A DNA stretch of 13,442 nucleotides, taken from NCBI GenBank assembly GCA_947567585.1, contig CANONE010000050.1, positions 1 to 13,442 on the forward strand, given 5' to 3'. Of this stretch, positions 1 to 6,608 are shown piece by piece (position 1 is the first letter of the stretch; each line of letters opens with the position of its first letter). The notes beneath the pieces are model-generated. The model did not search any database, was not told the origin of the DNA, and saw only the letters and a list, made by a program, of their open reading frames with translations. This stretch comes from an uncultured Clostridia bacterium (GTDB lineage Bacteria > Bacillota > Clostridia > Oscillospirales > Acutalibacteraceae). Made by a program: the position numbers and the translations under genes.

Positions 1-1
1 C

Positions 2-592
2 GTAAGCGTGGTATACTCTGTTGTGTCTAAGGTGAAGCCGGACTATAGCATTGGCCTGATCACCTCTTTTAACCTGCCCGGCGAGATTTTAGAACAGATG
101 GAGGATTATGTGGCTGGCTATGCCCAGGACCGCAACGGGGACGGGCAGGTGGTGGTGGCGATAAACAGCTATGTGTTTCCCGAGACAAAAAGCGGGGACG
201 ATGTGCAGATGACCCAGGCGAATTTCACCCGGATGACCGGAGACGCCATTACCAACACCTGCATGATCTATCTGGCGGAACCGGAAGCCTTCCTTCGGGT
301 GGCAGGAGACTTCCGGGGGTTCTTTCAATATAATGATGGTTCCCCTATGCCGGAGGAGCAGGTAGATTACGAAAATGCCATGCGGCCGTATGAAGACTTC
401 AAAACCTTGGCGGACTTCCACCCGGACTTAACCAAGCTTCCCAACTGGACCCCGGAGGTGGTGGACCAGCTGCTGTCCCGGCTGAAGGTCATGGTGCGCA
501 CTTCCCAAGACGCCGCTTTCGCCGAAGATGAAAAGGACATGGCCTATTATCAAGATTCTTTGGAACTGCTGGCGCGCCTGGAGGGAAACTAG
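2..592 (+). CDS. Hypothetical protein, 5'-truncated by the window edge
   Basis: The frame is open to the window start, so the first visible GTG (position 8) is probably internal and the N-terminus is missing; about 197 residues are visible. I recognise no catalytic domain. From memory, clostridial proteins of this look begin with a short cytoplasmic stretch and one membrane helix, followed by an extracytoplasmic domain; that part would lie outside the window. Near visible residue 40 there is an EF-hand-like DRNGDG loop, followed by an acidic C-terminal half with no further membrane segment. The gene ends 200 bp before leuC and no good terminator separates them, apart from the hairpin repeat at 651-767. 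The coding call is solid because of codon use and the long open frame; the function is unknown. Confidence 0.75.
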   Translation, partial: VSVVYSVVSKVKPDYSIGLITSFNLPGEILEQMEDYVAGYAQDRNGDGQVVVAINSYVFPETKSGDDVQMTQANFTRMTGDAITNTCMIYLAEPEAFLRVAGDFRGFFQYNDGSPMPEEQVDYENAMRPYEDFKTLADFHPDLTKLPNWTPEVVDQLLSRLKVMVRTSQDAAFAEDEKDMAYYQDSLELLARLEGN

Positions 593-650
593 CGCCTGCG
601 CCCAAACCCCATCCCGAAGGACCGGTTTCATAAGAATGAGCCAACATAAA

Positions 651-767
651 AAAGTCTTTGAAGATGGTCAAGAAACCCTTTCTCGAAGCGTCTTGACCGG
701 GGCGCTGGTCTTCTGTGCTGACTGAGCCGGCGGACGAGAAGCGCCCCACAGCCTAAAAGGAAGCTAC
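651..767 (+). repeat. Two-hairpin dispersed repeat, copy 1 (leuC upstream region)
   Basis: This copy fills most of the 200-bp gap before leuC. The first part (651-702) aligns with 6609-6659 at roughly three quarters identity by eye. Hairpin 1 pairs GGTCAAGA (666-673) with TCTTGACC (691-698). Hairpin 2 pairs GGGGCGCT (699-706) with AGCGCCCC (740-747). The tail GCCTAAAAGG (751-760) is shared with copy 2 near 4511. I saw no convincing promoter here and no T-box or other leucine-responsive leader. Confidence 0.6.
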
Positions 768-792
768 AAAAAACTCCCAGGAGGTAAGGAAA

Positions 793-2052
793 ATGGCAAT
801 GACAATGACCCAAAAAATTCTGGCCGCCCACGCCGGGCTGGACCAGGTAGAGCCCGGCCAGCTGATTGAGGCCAACCTCGACATGGTGCTGGGCAACGAC
901 ATCACGTCCCCTGTGGCCATCAACGAGTTTGAAAAGTGCGGGGCAAAAGGAGTGTTCCACAAGGACAAGATTGCCCTGGTGCTGGACCACTTTGCCCCCA
1001 ACAAGGACATCAAGGCCGCCCAGCAGTGCAAGCAGACCCGGCAGTTTGCGGATAAGTACAATATCACCAACTTCTTCGATGTGGGCCAGATGGGCATTGA
1101 GCACGCCCTGCTGCCCGAGAAGGGCCTGGTGGGCCCGGGCGGTGCCATTGTGGGGGCCGACTCCCACACCTGTACTTACGGCGCGCTGGGGGCTTTCTCC
1201 ACGGGCGTGGGCTCTACAGACATGTGCGCGGCCATGATTACCGGCAGGCTGTGGTTTAAGGTGCCCTCCGCCATCAAGGTGGAGCTTGTGGGCAAGCCCA
1301 CGGGCTTTGTCTGCGGCAAGGACGTGGTGCTGCATCTCATCGGGGAAATCGGTGTGGACGGGGCCCTGTACCAGTCCCTGGAATTCACCGGGGAGGGGGT
1401 CAGCGCCCTCAGCATGGACGACCGGTTCACCATTGCCAACATGGCCATTGAGGCCGGGGCCAAGAACGGCATCTTCCCGGTGGACGAGAAGACCCTTGCC
1501 TACTGCAAGGACCGCTATCAGGGCCAGGTGAAAATCTACGAGCCCGACCCGGACGCGGTGTATGAGCGCACGGTGACCATTGACCTCTCCGCCCTGCGGC
1601 CCACGGTGTCCATGCCCCACCTGCCGGAGAACACCCGCACCATCGAGCAGGTCAGCGATGTGAGGATTGACCAGAGCGTCATCGGCTCCTGCACCAACGG
1701 GCGCATCAGCGACATGCGCATTGCCGCCCAGATTATGAAGGGCAGAAAGGTGGCCAAGAACGTGCGCTGCATCGTCATCCCCGCCACCCAGGAGGTGTAC
1801 CTCCAGTGCATCCGGGAGGGCTTGGCCGAGGCTTTCGTGGAGGCCGGGGCCGTGTTCAGCACCCCCACCTGCGGGCCGTGTCTGGGGGGCTACATGGGCA
1901 TTCTGGCTGAGGGCGAGCGGGCCGTGTCCACCACCAACCGGAACTTTGTGGGCCGCATGGGCCATGTGGATTCCGAGGTGGTGCTCTCCAGCCCGGCTGT
2001 GGCCGCCGCCAGCGCCCTGACCGGCTACCTCACCGACCCGGCGGAGCTGTGA
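793..2052 (+). CDS. leuC: 3-isopropylmalate dehydratase large subunit (LeuC/HacA-type)
   Basis: This is the large subunit of a [4Fe-4S] hydro-lyase of the aconitase superfamily. With LeuD it would isomerise 2- to 3-isopropylmalate in leucine synthesis, in the cytoplasm. It has 419 residues, the usual length for the short bacterial/archaeal-type class. The cluster ligands are visible: Cys300 in GSCTNGR, and Cys360 and Cys363 in TCGPCLGG. The substrate-side signature [15 protein letters not shown] is near residue 120. The start is fixed by AGGAGGT at 779-785, 7 bp before ATG. It opens a five-gene operon and its stop overlaps the next start by GTGA. No leuA or leuB is in the window. Members of this clade also act as homoaconitase or dimethylmalate dehydratase, so the exact substrate is inferred. 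Confidence 0.93.
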   Translation: MAMTMTQKILAAHAGLDQVEPGQLIEANLDMVLGNDITSPVAINEFEKCGAKGVFHKDKIALVLDHFAPNKDIKAAQQCKQTRQFADKYNITNFFDVGQMGIEHALLPEKGLVGPGGAIVGADSHTCTYGALGAFSTGVGSTDMCAAMITGRLWFKVPSAIKVELVGKPTGFVCGKDVVLHLIGEIGVDGALYQSLEFTGEGVSALSMDDRFTIANMAIEAGAKNGIFPVDEKTLAYCKDRYQGQVKIYEPDPDAVYERTVTIDLSALRPTVSMPHLPENTRTIEQVSDVRIDQSVIGSCTNGRISDMRIAAQIMKGRKVAKNVRCIVIPATQEVYLQCIREGLAEAFVEAGAVFSTPTCGPCLGGYMGILAEGERAVSTTNRNFVGRMGHVDSEVVLSSPAVAAASALTGYLTDPAEL

Positions 2053-2384
2053 GCGCCCCCAAGCTGGGTGACATGGTCACCATCAAAATGGACCGGCCCA
2101 TCGGCACGGTGCATCCCAAGCACCCGGATTTGATTTACCCCATCAATTACGGCTATGTGCCCGGGCTCCTGGCTCCGGACGGGGAGGAGCAGGACGCCTA
2201 TGTGCTGGGGGTGGACGAGCCCCTCACGGAGTTTACGGGCAGGCTCATCGCCGTCATCCACCGGTTCGACGACGTGGAGGAGAAGTGGGTGTTGGCCCCG
2301 GAGGGGATGAAGTTCACCAAAGAGGAAATAGAAGCTGCGACCCATTTTCAGGAGCGGTACTATCATACGGAGGTGCGGATGTGA
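2049..2384 (+). CDS. Short inorganic pyrophosphatase-like protein
   Basis: This 111-residue protein resembles family I soluble inorganic pyrophosphatase, which hydrolyses PPi with divalent metal, but it is much shorter than the usual 160-180 residues. Visible pieces are the entry motif [14 protein letters not shown] (15-28), NYGYVPG (33-39) and the metal loop DGEEQD (44-49); the last corresponds to the canonical DGDxxD, with the second Asp replaced by Glu46. A further acidic cluster is at Asp74-Asp75. The start is GTG within the GTGA overlap with leuC, indicating translational coupling. ATG at 2073 is an in-frame alternative that would drop 8 residues. Whether it still hydrolyses PPi or binds another phosphate ester is unknown. 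Confidence 0.8.
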   Translation: MSAPKLGDMVTIKMDRPIGTVHPKHPDLIYPINYGYVPGLLAPDGEEQDAYVLGVDEPLTEFTGRLIAVIHRFDDVEEKWVLAPEGMKFTKEEIEAATHFQERYYHTEVRM

Positions 2385-2854
2385 CAGTCTTGGAAAACAT
2401 CCTGCATGGCAGATGGGATGAGCTGGAAGCCCAGCACAAGACCGGGCCGGGGGAGTACGAGTACTTCCGCCGGAAATTCGTGAGCCTGGGCCAGGCCAGA
2501 CAGTGCGTGGCCAGCGTGTATGAGATCCCCTTGGGCAAGTCCGCGTATCCCTACCACTACCACCTGCAAAACGAGGAGACCTTCTTCATCCTGAAGGGGA
2601 CCGGCGCCCTGCGCACTCCAGAGGGGGAGCGGCAGGCCTCCGCTGGGGAGCTGCTGTTCTTCCCAGCCGGACCAGGCGGAGCCCACAAGCTCACCAACAC
2701 CGGGACGGAGCCCCTGGTTTACCTGGATTTCGATACTCACAACGACCTGGATGTGGCCGTGTACCCCGACTCCCGCAAGCTGGGCGTGTGGGGCAAGGGC
2801 GTGAACATGGTGTTCCCGGAGGGGGACGCGGTGGACTATTACCAGGGCGAATAG
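2381..2854 (+). CDS. Single-domain cupin protein
   Basis: A 157-residue cytoplasmic protein with one cupin beta-barrel. Motif 1 shows HYH (His59, His61) and Glu65, followed by Gly73. Motif 2 shows GELLFFPAGPGGAH, ending in His102. These four residues are the usual metal ligands. The N-terminal 35 residues and the C-terminal tail after residue 120 lie outside the barrel. The GTG start at 2381 is chosen because GGAGG (2369-2373) lies 7 bp upstream and the codon overlaps the previous stop as GTGA; the open frame extends further upstream but over the previous gene. Cupins cover isomerases, dioxygenases and small-molecule sensors, so no reaction is assigned. Its position between leuC and leuD suggests a role tied to the dehydratase pathway. 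Confidence 0.87.
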   Translation: MTVLENILHGRWDELEAQHKTGPGEYEYFRRKFVSLGQARQCVASVYEIPLGKSAYPYHYHLQNEETFFILKGTGALRTPEGERQASAGELLFFPAGPGGAHKLTNTGTEPLVYLDFDTHNDLDVAVYPDSRKLGVWGKGVNMVFPEGDAVDYYQGE

Positions 2855-2896
2855 AGACACAGTCTTATATACAATAACAGAAGGAGCGCGAGCGAT

Positions 2897-3379
2897 ATGA
2901 ACGCAAAAGGCATGGTACATAAATATGGGGACGACGTGAACACCGACGTCATCATCCCCGCCCGGTATCTGAACACCGCCTCCCACGCGGAGCTGGCCAG
3001 CCACTGCATGGAGGACATTGACAAGGATTTTGTGAAGAACGTAAAGCCTGGAGACATAGTGGTGGCCGCCAAGAATTTCGGCTGCGGTTCCTCCCGGGAA
3101 CATGCGCCCATCGCCCTGAAGGCCAGCGGGGTCAGCTGTGTAATTGCCAAAACCTTCGCCCGCATTTTCTATCGGAACTCCATCAACATCGGCCTGCCTA
3201 TTTTGGAGTGCCCGGAGGCGGCGGAGGAGATCCAGGCGGGGGATCAGGTCTCTGTGGACTTTGATTCCGGCAGGATTACTAACGAGACCACCGGGAAAAG
3301 CTACCAGGCCCATCCCTTCCCGGAGTCCATTAAGAAGATTATTTCCTGCGGAGGGCTGCTGGAGTCCTTGAAAGGGTAG
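2897..3379 (+). CDS. leuD: 3-isopropylmalate dehydratase small subunit
   Basis: This 160-residue swivel-domain subunit forms the dehydratase with LeuC. It carries the standard features: [15 protein letters not shown] (13-27), where YLNT is the substrate-specificity loop, and [11 protein letters not shown] (61-71), the phosphate/carboxylate-binding Ser-Ser-Arg segment. Its length matches the short stand-alone LeuD class. AAGGAG (2881-2886) lies 10 bp before ATG. It is separated from leuC by the pyrophosphatase-like and cupin genes rather than directly adjacent, which is unusual. The loop sequence is not the YLRT reported for methanogen homoaconitase, so isopropylmalate is the default substrate, without proof. 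Confidence 0.93.
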   Translation: MNAKGMVHKYGDDVNTDVIIPARYLNTASHAELASHCMEDIDKDFVKNVKPGDIVVAAKNFGCGSSREHAPIALKASGVSCVIAKTFARIFYRNSINIGLPILECPEAAEEIQAGDQVSVDFDSGRITNETTGKSYQAHPFPESIKKIISCGGLLESLKG

Positions 3380-3385
3380 GCGTGC

Positions 3386-4012
3386 ATGGGCGAGATTTAT
3401 TTTCCCAGCTGCAATTTTACCAAAGCCAGCCCCCAGGCCGCCAGGAAGCTGCGGGATCTCTTAAAAGAGCGGATGCCGGTAGCGGGCTGCTGCCGCGCCG
3501 ACAAAAAGGAATACCCGGCTGGGGACCAGGCGCTGTATTTTTGCCAAGCCTGCCGAGAAACCCTGGAAGCGCGATTTCCCCGGCTGGAGCCGGTAAACCT
3601 GTTTGTGTGGCTGGACGGGCAGGAATTCCCCTGGCCGGACTATTCCGGGCTAAAAGTAAGCGTGCAGGACTGCTGGCGGGACCGGGATCATCCGGAAATC
3701 CACCGGGCTGTGCGAAGCCTGCTGCGAAAAATGCGGGTGGACTTTGTAGAGATCCCCGAAAACCGGGAGCGGGCCGATTACTGCGGAAACCTCCATTTTA
3801 ACCCGGAGCGGCCGGAAGCCCAGGCTTTGATAAAAGCCCGGCCCGGCACGCCCCTGTTCCAGTTTCCGGAAGAAGAGCAGAAAATCATTTTCGCCGGGCA
3901 GCTGGAAAAGCACGGCGGCCTGCCTGTCCTCTGCTATTGCAACCGCTGCAAGCTCTGCCTGGAAATGGCGGGGGGCAGGGCCATTCACCTTATGGAGCTG
4001 GCGATGGGGTAA
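3386..4012 (+). CDS. Cysteine-rich CCG-type (HdrB-like) protein
   Basis: This 208-residue protein is probably made of two divergent CCG (cysteine-rich) repeats, as in heterodisulfide reductase subunit B. Repeat 1 has Cys9, the pair Cys35-Cys36 and CxxC at 53-56. Repeat 2 has Cys96, Cys133 and CYCNRC (183-188), with a further Cys191. HdrB-type domains bind an unusual Fe-S cluster used in thiol-disulfide or electron-transfer chemistry. No transmembrane segment or signal peptide is present. It starts 6 bp after leuD with a weak AAAGGG site, so it is the last gene of the leu operon. A role in electron supply or cluster care for the [4Fe-4S] LeuCD enzyme is inference only. Confidence 0.65.
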   Translation: MGEIYFPSCNFTKASPQAARKLRDLLKERMPVAGCCRADKKEYPAGDQALYFCQACRETLEARFPRLEPVNLFVWLDGQEFPWPDYSGLKVSVQDCWRDRDHPEIHRAVRSLLRKMRVDFVEIPENRERADYCGNLHFNPERPEAQALIKARPGTPLFQFPEEEQKIIFAGQLEKHGGLPVLCYCNRCKLCLEMAGGRAIHLMELAMG

Positions 4013-4065
4013 GGTCATGGGGGCGTCGCCCTCATCCCCTATAACCTTTGGAGCGTTTTGGATGT

Positions 4066-4104
4066 ATAAAATAAGAGCTGGGCTCCTTTGCGGGCGCAGC
4101 TCTT
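4066..4104 (-). terminator. Intrinsic terminator of the oadB unit
   Basis: Read on the minus strand, AAGAGCTG (4104-4097) pairs with CAGCTCTT (4080-4073), followed by ATTTTAT. It lies 11 bp past the stop of the microprotein gene. The stem may also stop plus-strand transcripts leaving the leu operon, because the plus side is followed by a T-rich stretch. Confidence 0.7.
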
Positions 4105-4114
4105 TCGCGTTTAT

Positions 4115-4324
4115 TTACGATTTGCGGCCTGCCTTGGCCAGGACGGTCATGATGATGGCGATGATGCCAATCACCACGAAAATGCCCAGCATGCCCTTGC
4201 CCATAATGTTCAGCGCCTGGACCACGTTGTCCATATTAGGCCAGCTGACAAACACAACCGTGGGCCCGTCCGCCCCGCCAATAATACCAATAGAACGAAC
4301 ACTGTTTAATAAATGAAGGATCAT
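4115..4324 (-). CDS. OadB-motif microprotein (69 aa)
   Basis: A small membrane protein of 69 residues. Residues 11-22 (SIGIIGGADGPT) repeat the hallmark Na+-site motif of sodium-pump decarboxylase beta subunits, with Asp19 at the position of the essential Asp. A short polar linker follows, then one transmembrane helix at about 45-63 and a basic tail (AKAGRKS). The rest of OadB is absent. The start is ATG at 4324 with AAAGGGTGA about 9 bp upstream; the open frame runs further but lacks a ribosome site and covers the hairpin repeat. It lies 199 bp downstream of the full-length OadB gene, on the same strand, before a terminator. Small proteins with this motif may be an accessory or gamma-like subunit; the function is unknown to me. 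Confidence 0.75.
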   Translation of the reverse strand: MILHLLNSVRSIGIIGGADGPTVVFVSWPNMDNVVQALNIMGKGMLGIFVVIGIIAIIMTVLAKAGRKS

Positions 4325-4426
4325 AGAAACAATCACCCTTTTCAAAATAAAAGATAACGTATCAAAAACCGTCCCCCGCGAGCCAACCGCCGCGCCCACA
4401 AGGCTAACGGTACGGAGCAAATAGAA

Positions 4427-4527
4427 CCGGCATAAAAGTTTTCGTCCACCTTTTTCAAAAGGTGGTGGGTTGGTAAGGGCAAGGCCCTTACGGCCTAAAA
4501 GGGGCTTACGGCCTAAAAGGAGCTTAC
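4427..4527 (+). repeat. Two-hairpin dispersed repeat, copy 2, with 18-bp tandem tail
   Basis: The element begins CCGGCATAAAAGTTTT. It carries a perfect 9-bp hairpin, CCACCTTTT/AAAAGGTGG (4446-4465), and an 8-bp hairpin, GTAAGGGC/GCCCTTAC (4473-4491). It ends in two tandem 18-bp units, GGCCTAAAAGGGGCTTAC (4492-4509) and a one-mismatch copy (4510-4527). The last unit overlaps the TAA stop of oadB on the minus strand. It fills half of the 199-bp space between oadB and the microprotein gene. The rest of that space (4325-4426) shows only the ribosome site of the microprotein. Confidence 0.7.
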
Positions 4528-5651
4528 ATAAAGAACCCCAGCACAATGCCCCCCGCCACAGCGGAGGCGATCTGCCCGGAGACGTTGGCGCCCACCGCGT
4601 GCATGAGCAGGTGATTCTGATTGTCCTCGGCAATGCCCATTTTTTCTATGACCCGGGCGGACATGGGGAAGGCGGAGATACCCGCCGCGCCGATCATGGG
4701 ATTGATCTTTTCCCTGCTGAAGAGGTTTAAGAGCTTTGCGAAAAGCACGCCGCCAATGGTATCGAACACAAAGGCGAAGAGGCCCAGCGCCATGATCATC
4801 AAAGTTTCCACCGTCACGAAACGGTCGGCCCGCATGGAGAAGGAGATGGTGATCCCCAAAAGCAGAGTGATCAGGTTGGCCAGATCGTTCTGGGCGGTTT
4901 CAGAGAGGCGGTTCAGTACGCCGCATTCCCGAATCAGGTTGCCGAACATCAAAAAGCCTACCAGGGAGACCGAGGCGGGAGCCACCAGCCCGGCCACAAA
5001 GGTGACGATAATGGGGAAGAGAATGCGGGTAGTTTTGCTGACGGCGGCGGGGCGGTAGTTCATGCGGATACGCCGCTCCTTTTTGGTGGTGACCAGTTTA
5101 ACCGCCATGGGCTGGATAATGGGCACCAGCGCCATATAGGAGTACGCGGCCACGGCGATGGGCCCGATATAATTGGACTTTAACACTTGGCTTACCAAAA
5201 TGGAGGTGGGGCCGTCCGCCGCGCCGATGATGCCGATGGAAGCGGCGTCCCGAATATCAAAGCCCAGCGCCGCCGCCAGGACAATGGTCAGGAAGATGCC
5301 GAACTGAGCCGCCGCGCCGAAAAGAAACATTTTTGGATTGGACAGCAGGGGCCCAAAGTCAATCATAGCGCCGATGCCGATAAACAGCAGCAGGGGGAAG
5401 GCTTCGGAAGCCTCGATCCCGGTTTCAAAGAGCCACTGGATGATGCCCTGGGTTTCTCCTACTCCCTGCATGGTCTGGTTGAGAACGCCGCTCAGGGGCA
5501 GGTTTACTAAGATAGCCCCAAAGCCCATGGGCAGCAGCAGCGCGGGCTCGTAATCCTTTTTAATTGCCAGCCAGATCAGCGTGGCCCCTACCAGGTACAT
5601 GACCGCCTGCTGCCAAGTAATGGACAGCAGACCTTCCCAAAGAAATTCCAT
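4524..5651 (-). CDS. oadB: Na+-translocating decarboxylase beta subunit-like membrane protein (OadB/GcdB family)
   Basis: A 375-residue polytopic membrane protein of the family in which decarboxylation of carboxybiotin drives Na+ export. The length is typical. The signature SIGIIGAADGPTSILVS (138-154) includes Asp146, which by motif matches the essential Na+-site Asp of Klebsiella OadB. The second conserved block, HAVGANVSGQIASAVAGG (351-368), includes Asn356. About nine hydrophobic segments are visible. ATG at 5651 is chosen because an AGAGGAAG site precedes it; longer starts run into the leader RNA. No alpha (carboxyltransferase), biotin-carrier or gamma gene lies in the window, so it is an orphan here. 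It is preceded by a riboswitch-terminator leader, so expression is probably controlled by ligand-gated attenuation. Confidence 0.9.
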   Translation of the reverse strand: MEFLWEGLLSITWQQAVMYLVGATLIWLAIKKDYEPALLLPMGFGAILVNLPLSGVLNQTMQGVGETQGIIQWLFETGIEASEAFPLLLFIGIGAMIDFGPLLSNPKMFLFGAAAQFGIFLTIVLAAALGFDIRDAASIGIIGAADGPTSILVSQVLKSNYIGPIAVAAYSYMALVPIIQPMAVKLVTTKKERRIRMNYRPAAVSKTTRILFPIIVTFVAGLVAPASVSLVGFLMFGNLIRECGVLNRLSETAQNDLANLITLLLGITISFSMRADRFVTVETLMIMALGLFAFVFDTIGGVLFAKLLNLFSREKINPMIGAAGISAFPMSARVIEKMGIAEDNQNHLLMHAVGANVSGQIASAVAGGIVLGFFM

Positions 5652-5700
5652 TGTTCTACTTCCTCTCTTTTTTCGATATTGTGCCCCAAAAGGAGGCAAT

Positions 5701-5756
5701 ATATAAAAACAGACCTGTGCCACCAGGCTTACAAAGCCTTTGTGCGCACAGGTCTG
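5701..5756 (-). terminator. Riboswitch-controlled intrinsic terminator upstream of oadB
   Basis: Read on the minus strand, CAGACCTGTGC (5756-5746) pairs perfectly over 11 bp with GCACAGGTCTG (5720-5710). The loop contains a smaller GGCTT/AAGCC hairpin, and the stem is followed by TTTTTATAT. The 5' arm contains the AGACC and CCTGTG segments used by the aptamer, so aptamer folding and terminator folding are mutually exclusive. Confidence 0.9.
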
Positions 5757-5857
5757 GTCGTTTCAAGCTAACCCAGAGCGGCTATTAGCCCACCCATGAT
5801 TGTTGACTTAGCTGCAAAGCGCCAGGGTCCCGCTTTGCCGACTACTCCCCCATAACT
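5746..5857 (-). promoter_or_regulatory. yybP-ykoY-like (Mn2+) riboswitch aptamer
   Basis: On the minus strand, signature segments of the yybP-ykoY class appear in order: GGGGAGUAG (5850-5842), a P2 hairpin GCAAAGCG/CGCUUUGC (5838-5831 with 5821-5814), GUCAACA (5807-5801) inside a P3 arm AGCUAA/UUAGCU (5813-5808 with 5771-5766), and CCAGACC (5757-5751). A weak P1, UAUGGG/CCUGUG with three G-U pairs, closes it. The predicted transcription start is immediately 5' of P1. Because the P1 3' strand is also the terminator arm, ligand binding should prevent termination (an ON switch). The class assignment rests on motif memory; the extra bases before AGACC and the weak P1 leave room for another ion riboswitch class. 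Confidence 0.72.
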
Positions 5858-5863
5858 GCTACC

Positions 5864-5892
5864 ATTTTACCACGCATATGGTGGTTTGTCAA
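5864..5892 (-). promoter_or_regulatory. Sigma-A promoter of the riboswitch-oadB transcript
   Basis: On the minus strand there is TTGACA (5892-5887), a 17-bp spacer and TAAAAT (5869-5864). The expected start, near 5857, falls just before the aptamer. Confidence 0.8.
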
Positions 5893-5908
5893 TACCTGCA
5901 TGAAGGTC

Positions 5909-5967
5909 GTAGGGCGCTGCCCTACAACCCGCAACCTTTGAAAAGGTTGACGAAACTTTTATGCCGG
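5909..5967 (-). repeat. Two-hairpin dispersed repeat, copy 3 (inverted), overlapping the ogt stop
   Basis: On the minus strand it begins CCGGCATAAAAGTTTCGTC like copy 2. Hairpin 1 is CAACCTTT/AAAGGTTG (5932-5939 with 5942-5949 on plus) and hairpin 2 is GTAGGGC/GCCCTAC (5909-5915 with 5919-5925). Compared with copy 2 both hairpins change in sequence but keep pairing (CCACC/GGTGG versus CAACC/GGTTG). The TAA of ogt lies in its first nine bases. Confidence 0.7.
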
Positions 5968-6534
5968 ATTTTCTTGATTCCGTACTGTAAGTTTTCGGGG
6001 CGGAGCCGTTAGCTTTTTTGGGGGCGGGGATGAGAGGTTGCTGGTGGGGACGCCTTCTAGTTGCAGGAGATAAATTTTTTTGTCGATTCCCCCCGCGTAG
6101 CCGGTGAGGCTGCCCTGGGAGCCTATTACCCGGTGGCAGGGGATGATGATGGAGATGGGATTGTGTCCTACCGCGCCGCCTACAGCCTGGGCGGACATGC
6201 TTGCCCGGCCTAAAAGCGCGGCCATCTGTTTGGCAAGGCGGCCGTATGTCACGGTTTCCCCGTAGGGGATTTCTGCCAGCAGCTTCCACACGGCTTGGCG
6301 GAAGCCGCTGCCTGCGGGGGCTAGGGGCAGCAGGGCGGGGCTGGGCTGTTCCCCGGCAAAATACCGGTCCAGCCAAGCGCCGGTTTGCCGGAAAATAGGC
6401 AGGCTGCTGTCCGGGGAGAGCTTGAGGCCCGCGCCGAAATACTTTTGCCCCTCTATCCACAGGCCGGTCAGGTTCTTACCGTCACTGGCCAAAGTCAGCC
6501 GCCCTAAAGGCGACGCGTATGCGGTAGAAAACAT
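5959..6534 (-). CDS. ogt: Methylated-DNA--protein-cysteine S-methyltransferase
   Basis: A 191-residue suicide DNA-repair protein that removes alkyl groups from O6-alkylguanine in one irreversible transfer to a cysteine. The acceptor is Cys133 in IPCHRVIG; the preceding NPISII and the YGETVTYGRLA helix (91-101) are typical. The helix position often held by an Arg finger reads SAQAVGG, that is Gln. The start ATG at 6534 is supported by GGGAGGGG a few bases upstream and the natural MFSTAYASPLGRL opening. After the family end at about residue 162 there is a 29-residue Pro/Lys-rich tail whose last codons and stop come from a dispersed repeat. It is transcribed alone from its own promoter, divergent from the glycosidase unit. 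Confidence 0.93.
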   Translation of the reverse strand: MFSTAYASPLGRLTLASDGKNLTGLWIEGQKYFGAGLKLSPDSSLPIFRQTGAWLDRYFAGEQPSPALLPLAPAGSGFRQAVWKLLAEIPYGETVTYGRLAKQMAALLGRASMSAQAVGGAVGHNPISIIIPCHRVIGSQGSLTGYAGGIDKKIYLLQLEGVPTSNLSSPPPKKLTAPPRKLTVRNQENPA

Positions 6535-6558
6535 CACTAACCCCTCCCAAGTAATAAG

Positions 6559-6587
6559 ATTATACCCCCGCTTTCCCAAACATGCAA
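6559..6587 (-). promoter_or_regulatory. Sigma-A promoter of ogt
   Basis: On the minus strand there is TTGCAT (6587-6582), a 17-bp spacer and TATAAT (6564-6559), giving a leader of about 18 bases before the ribosome site region. Confidence 0.75.
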
Positions 6588-6608
6588 TCCCTCAAAAAGC
6601 CAATACGG

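Noticed and set aside
691..725. Possible leuC promoter, TTGACC with a 17-bp spacer
   Set aside because: The -10 position reads TGCTGA, too poor; the TTGACC belongs to a hairpin arm of the repeat.
593..792. Possible T-box or leucine attenuator before leuC
   Set aside because: No T-box AGGGTGGNACCGCG-like sequence, specifier loop or T-tract terminator; the structure is explained by the dispersed two-hairpin repeat.
628..1965. Long minus-strand open frame (about 445 codons) opposite leuC
   Set aside because: It is the antisense shadow of a well-conserved LeuC; the His/Gly/Leu-rich translation resembles no protein family.
2285..2380. Upstream extension of the cupin frame
   Set aside because: It overlaps the pyrophosphatase-like gene in another frame; the GTG at 2381 has an ideal GGAGG and a GTGA overlap.
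2363..3313. Minus-strand open frame (about 316 codons) across the cupin and leuD genes
   Set aside because: It lies opposite two clear genes, has shadow-type composition and no ribosome binding site.
4325..4633. Longer N-terminus for the OadB-motif microprotein
   Set aside because: The extension covers the hairpin repeat and the end of oadB; ATG at 4324 has its own AAAGGGTGA site.
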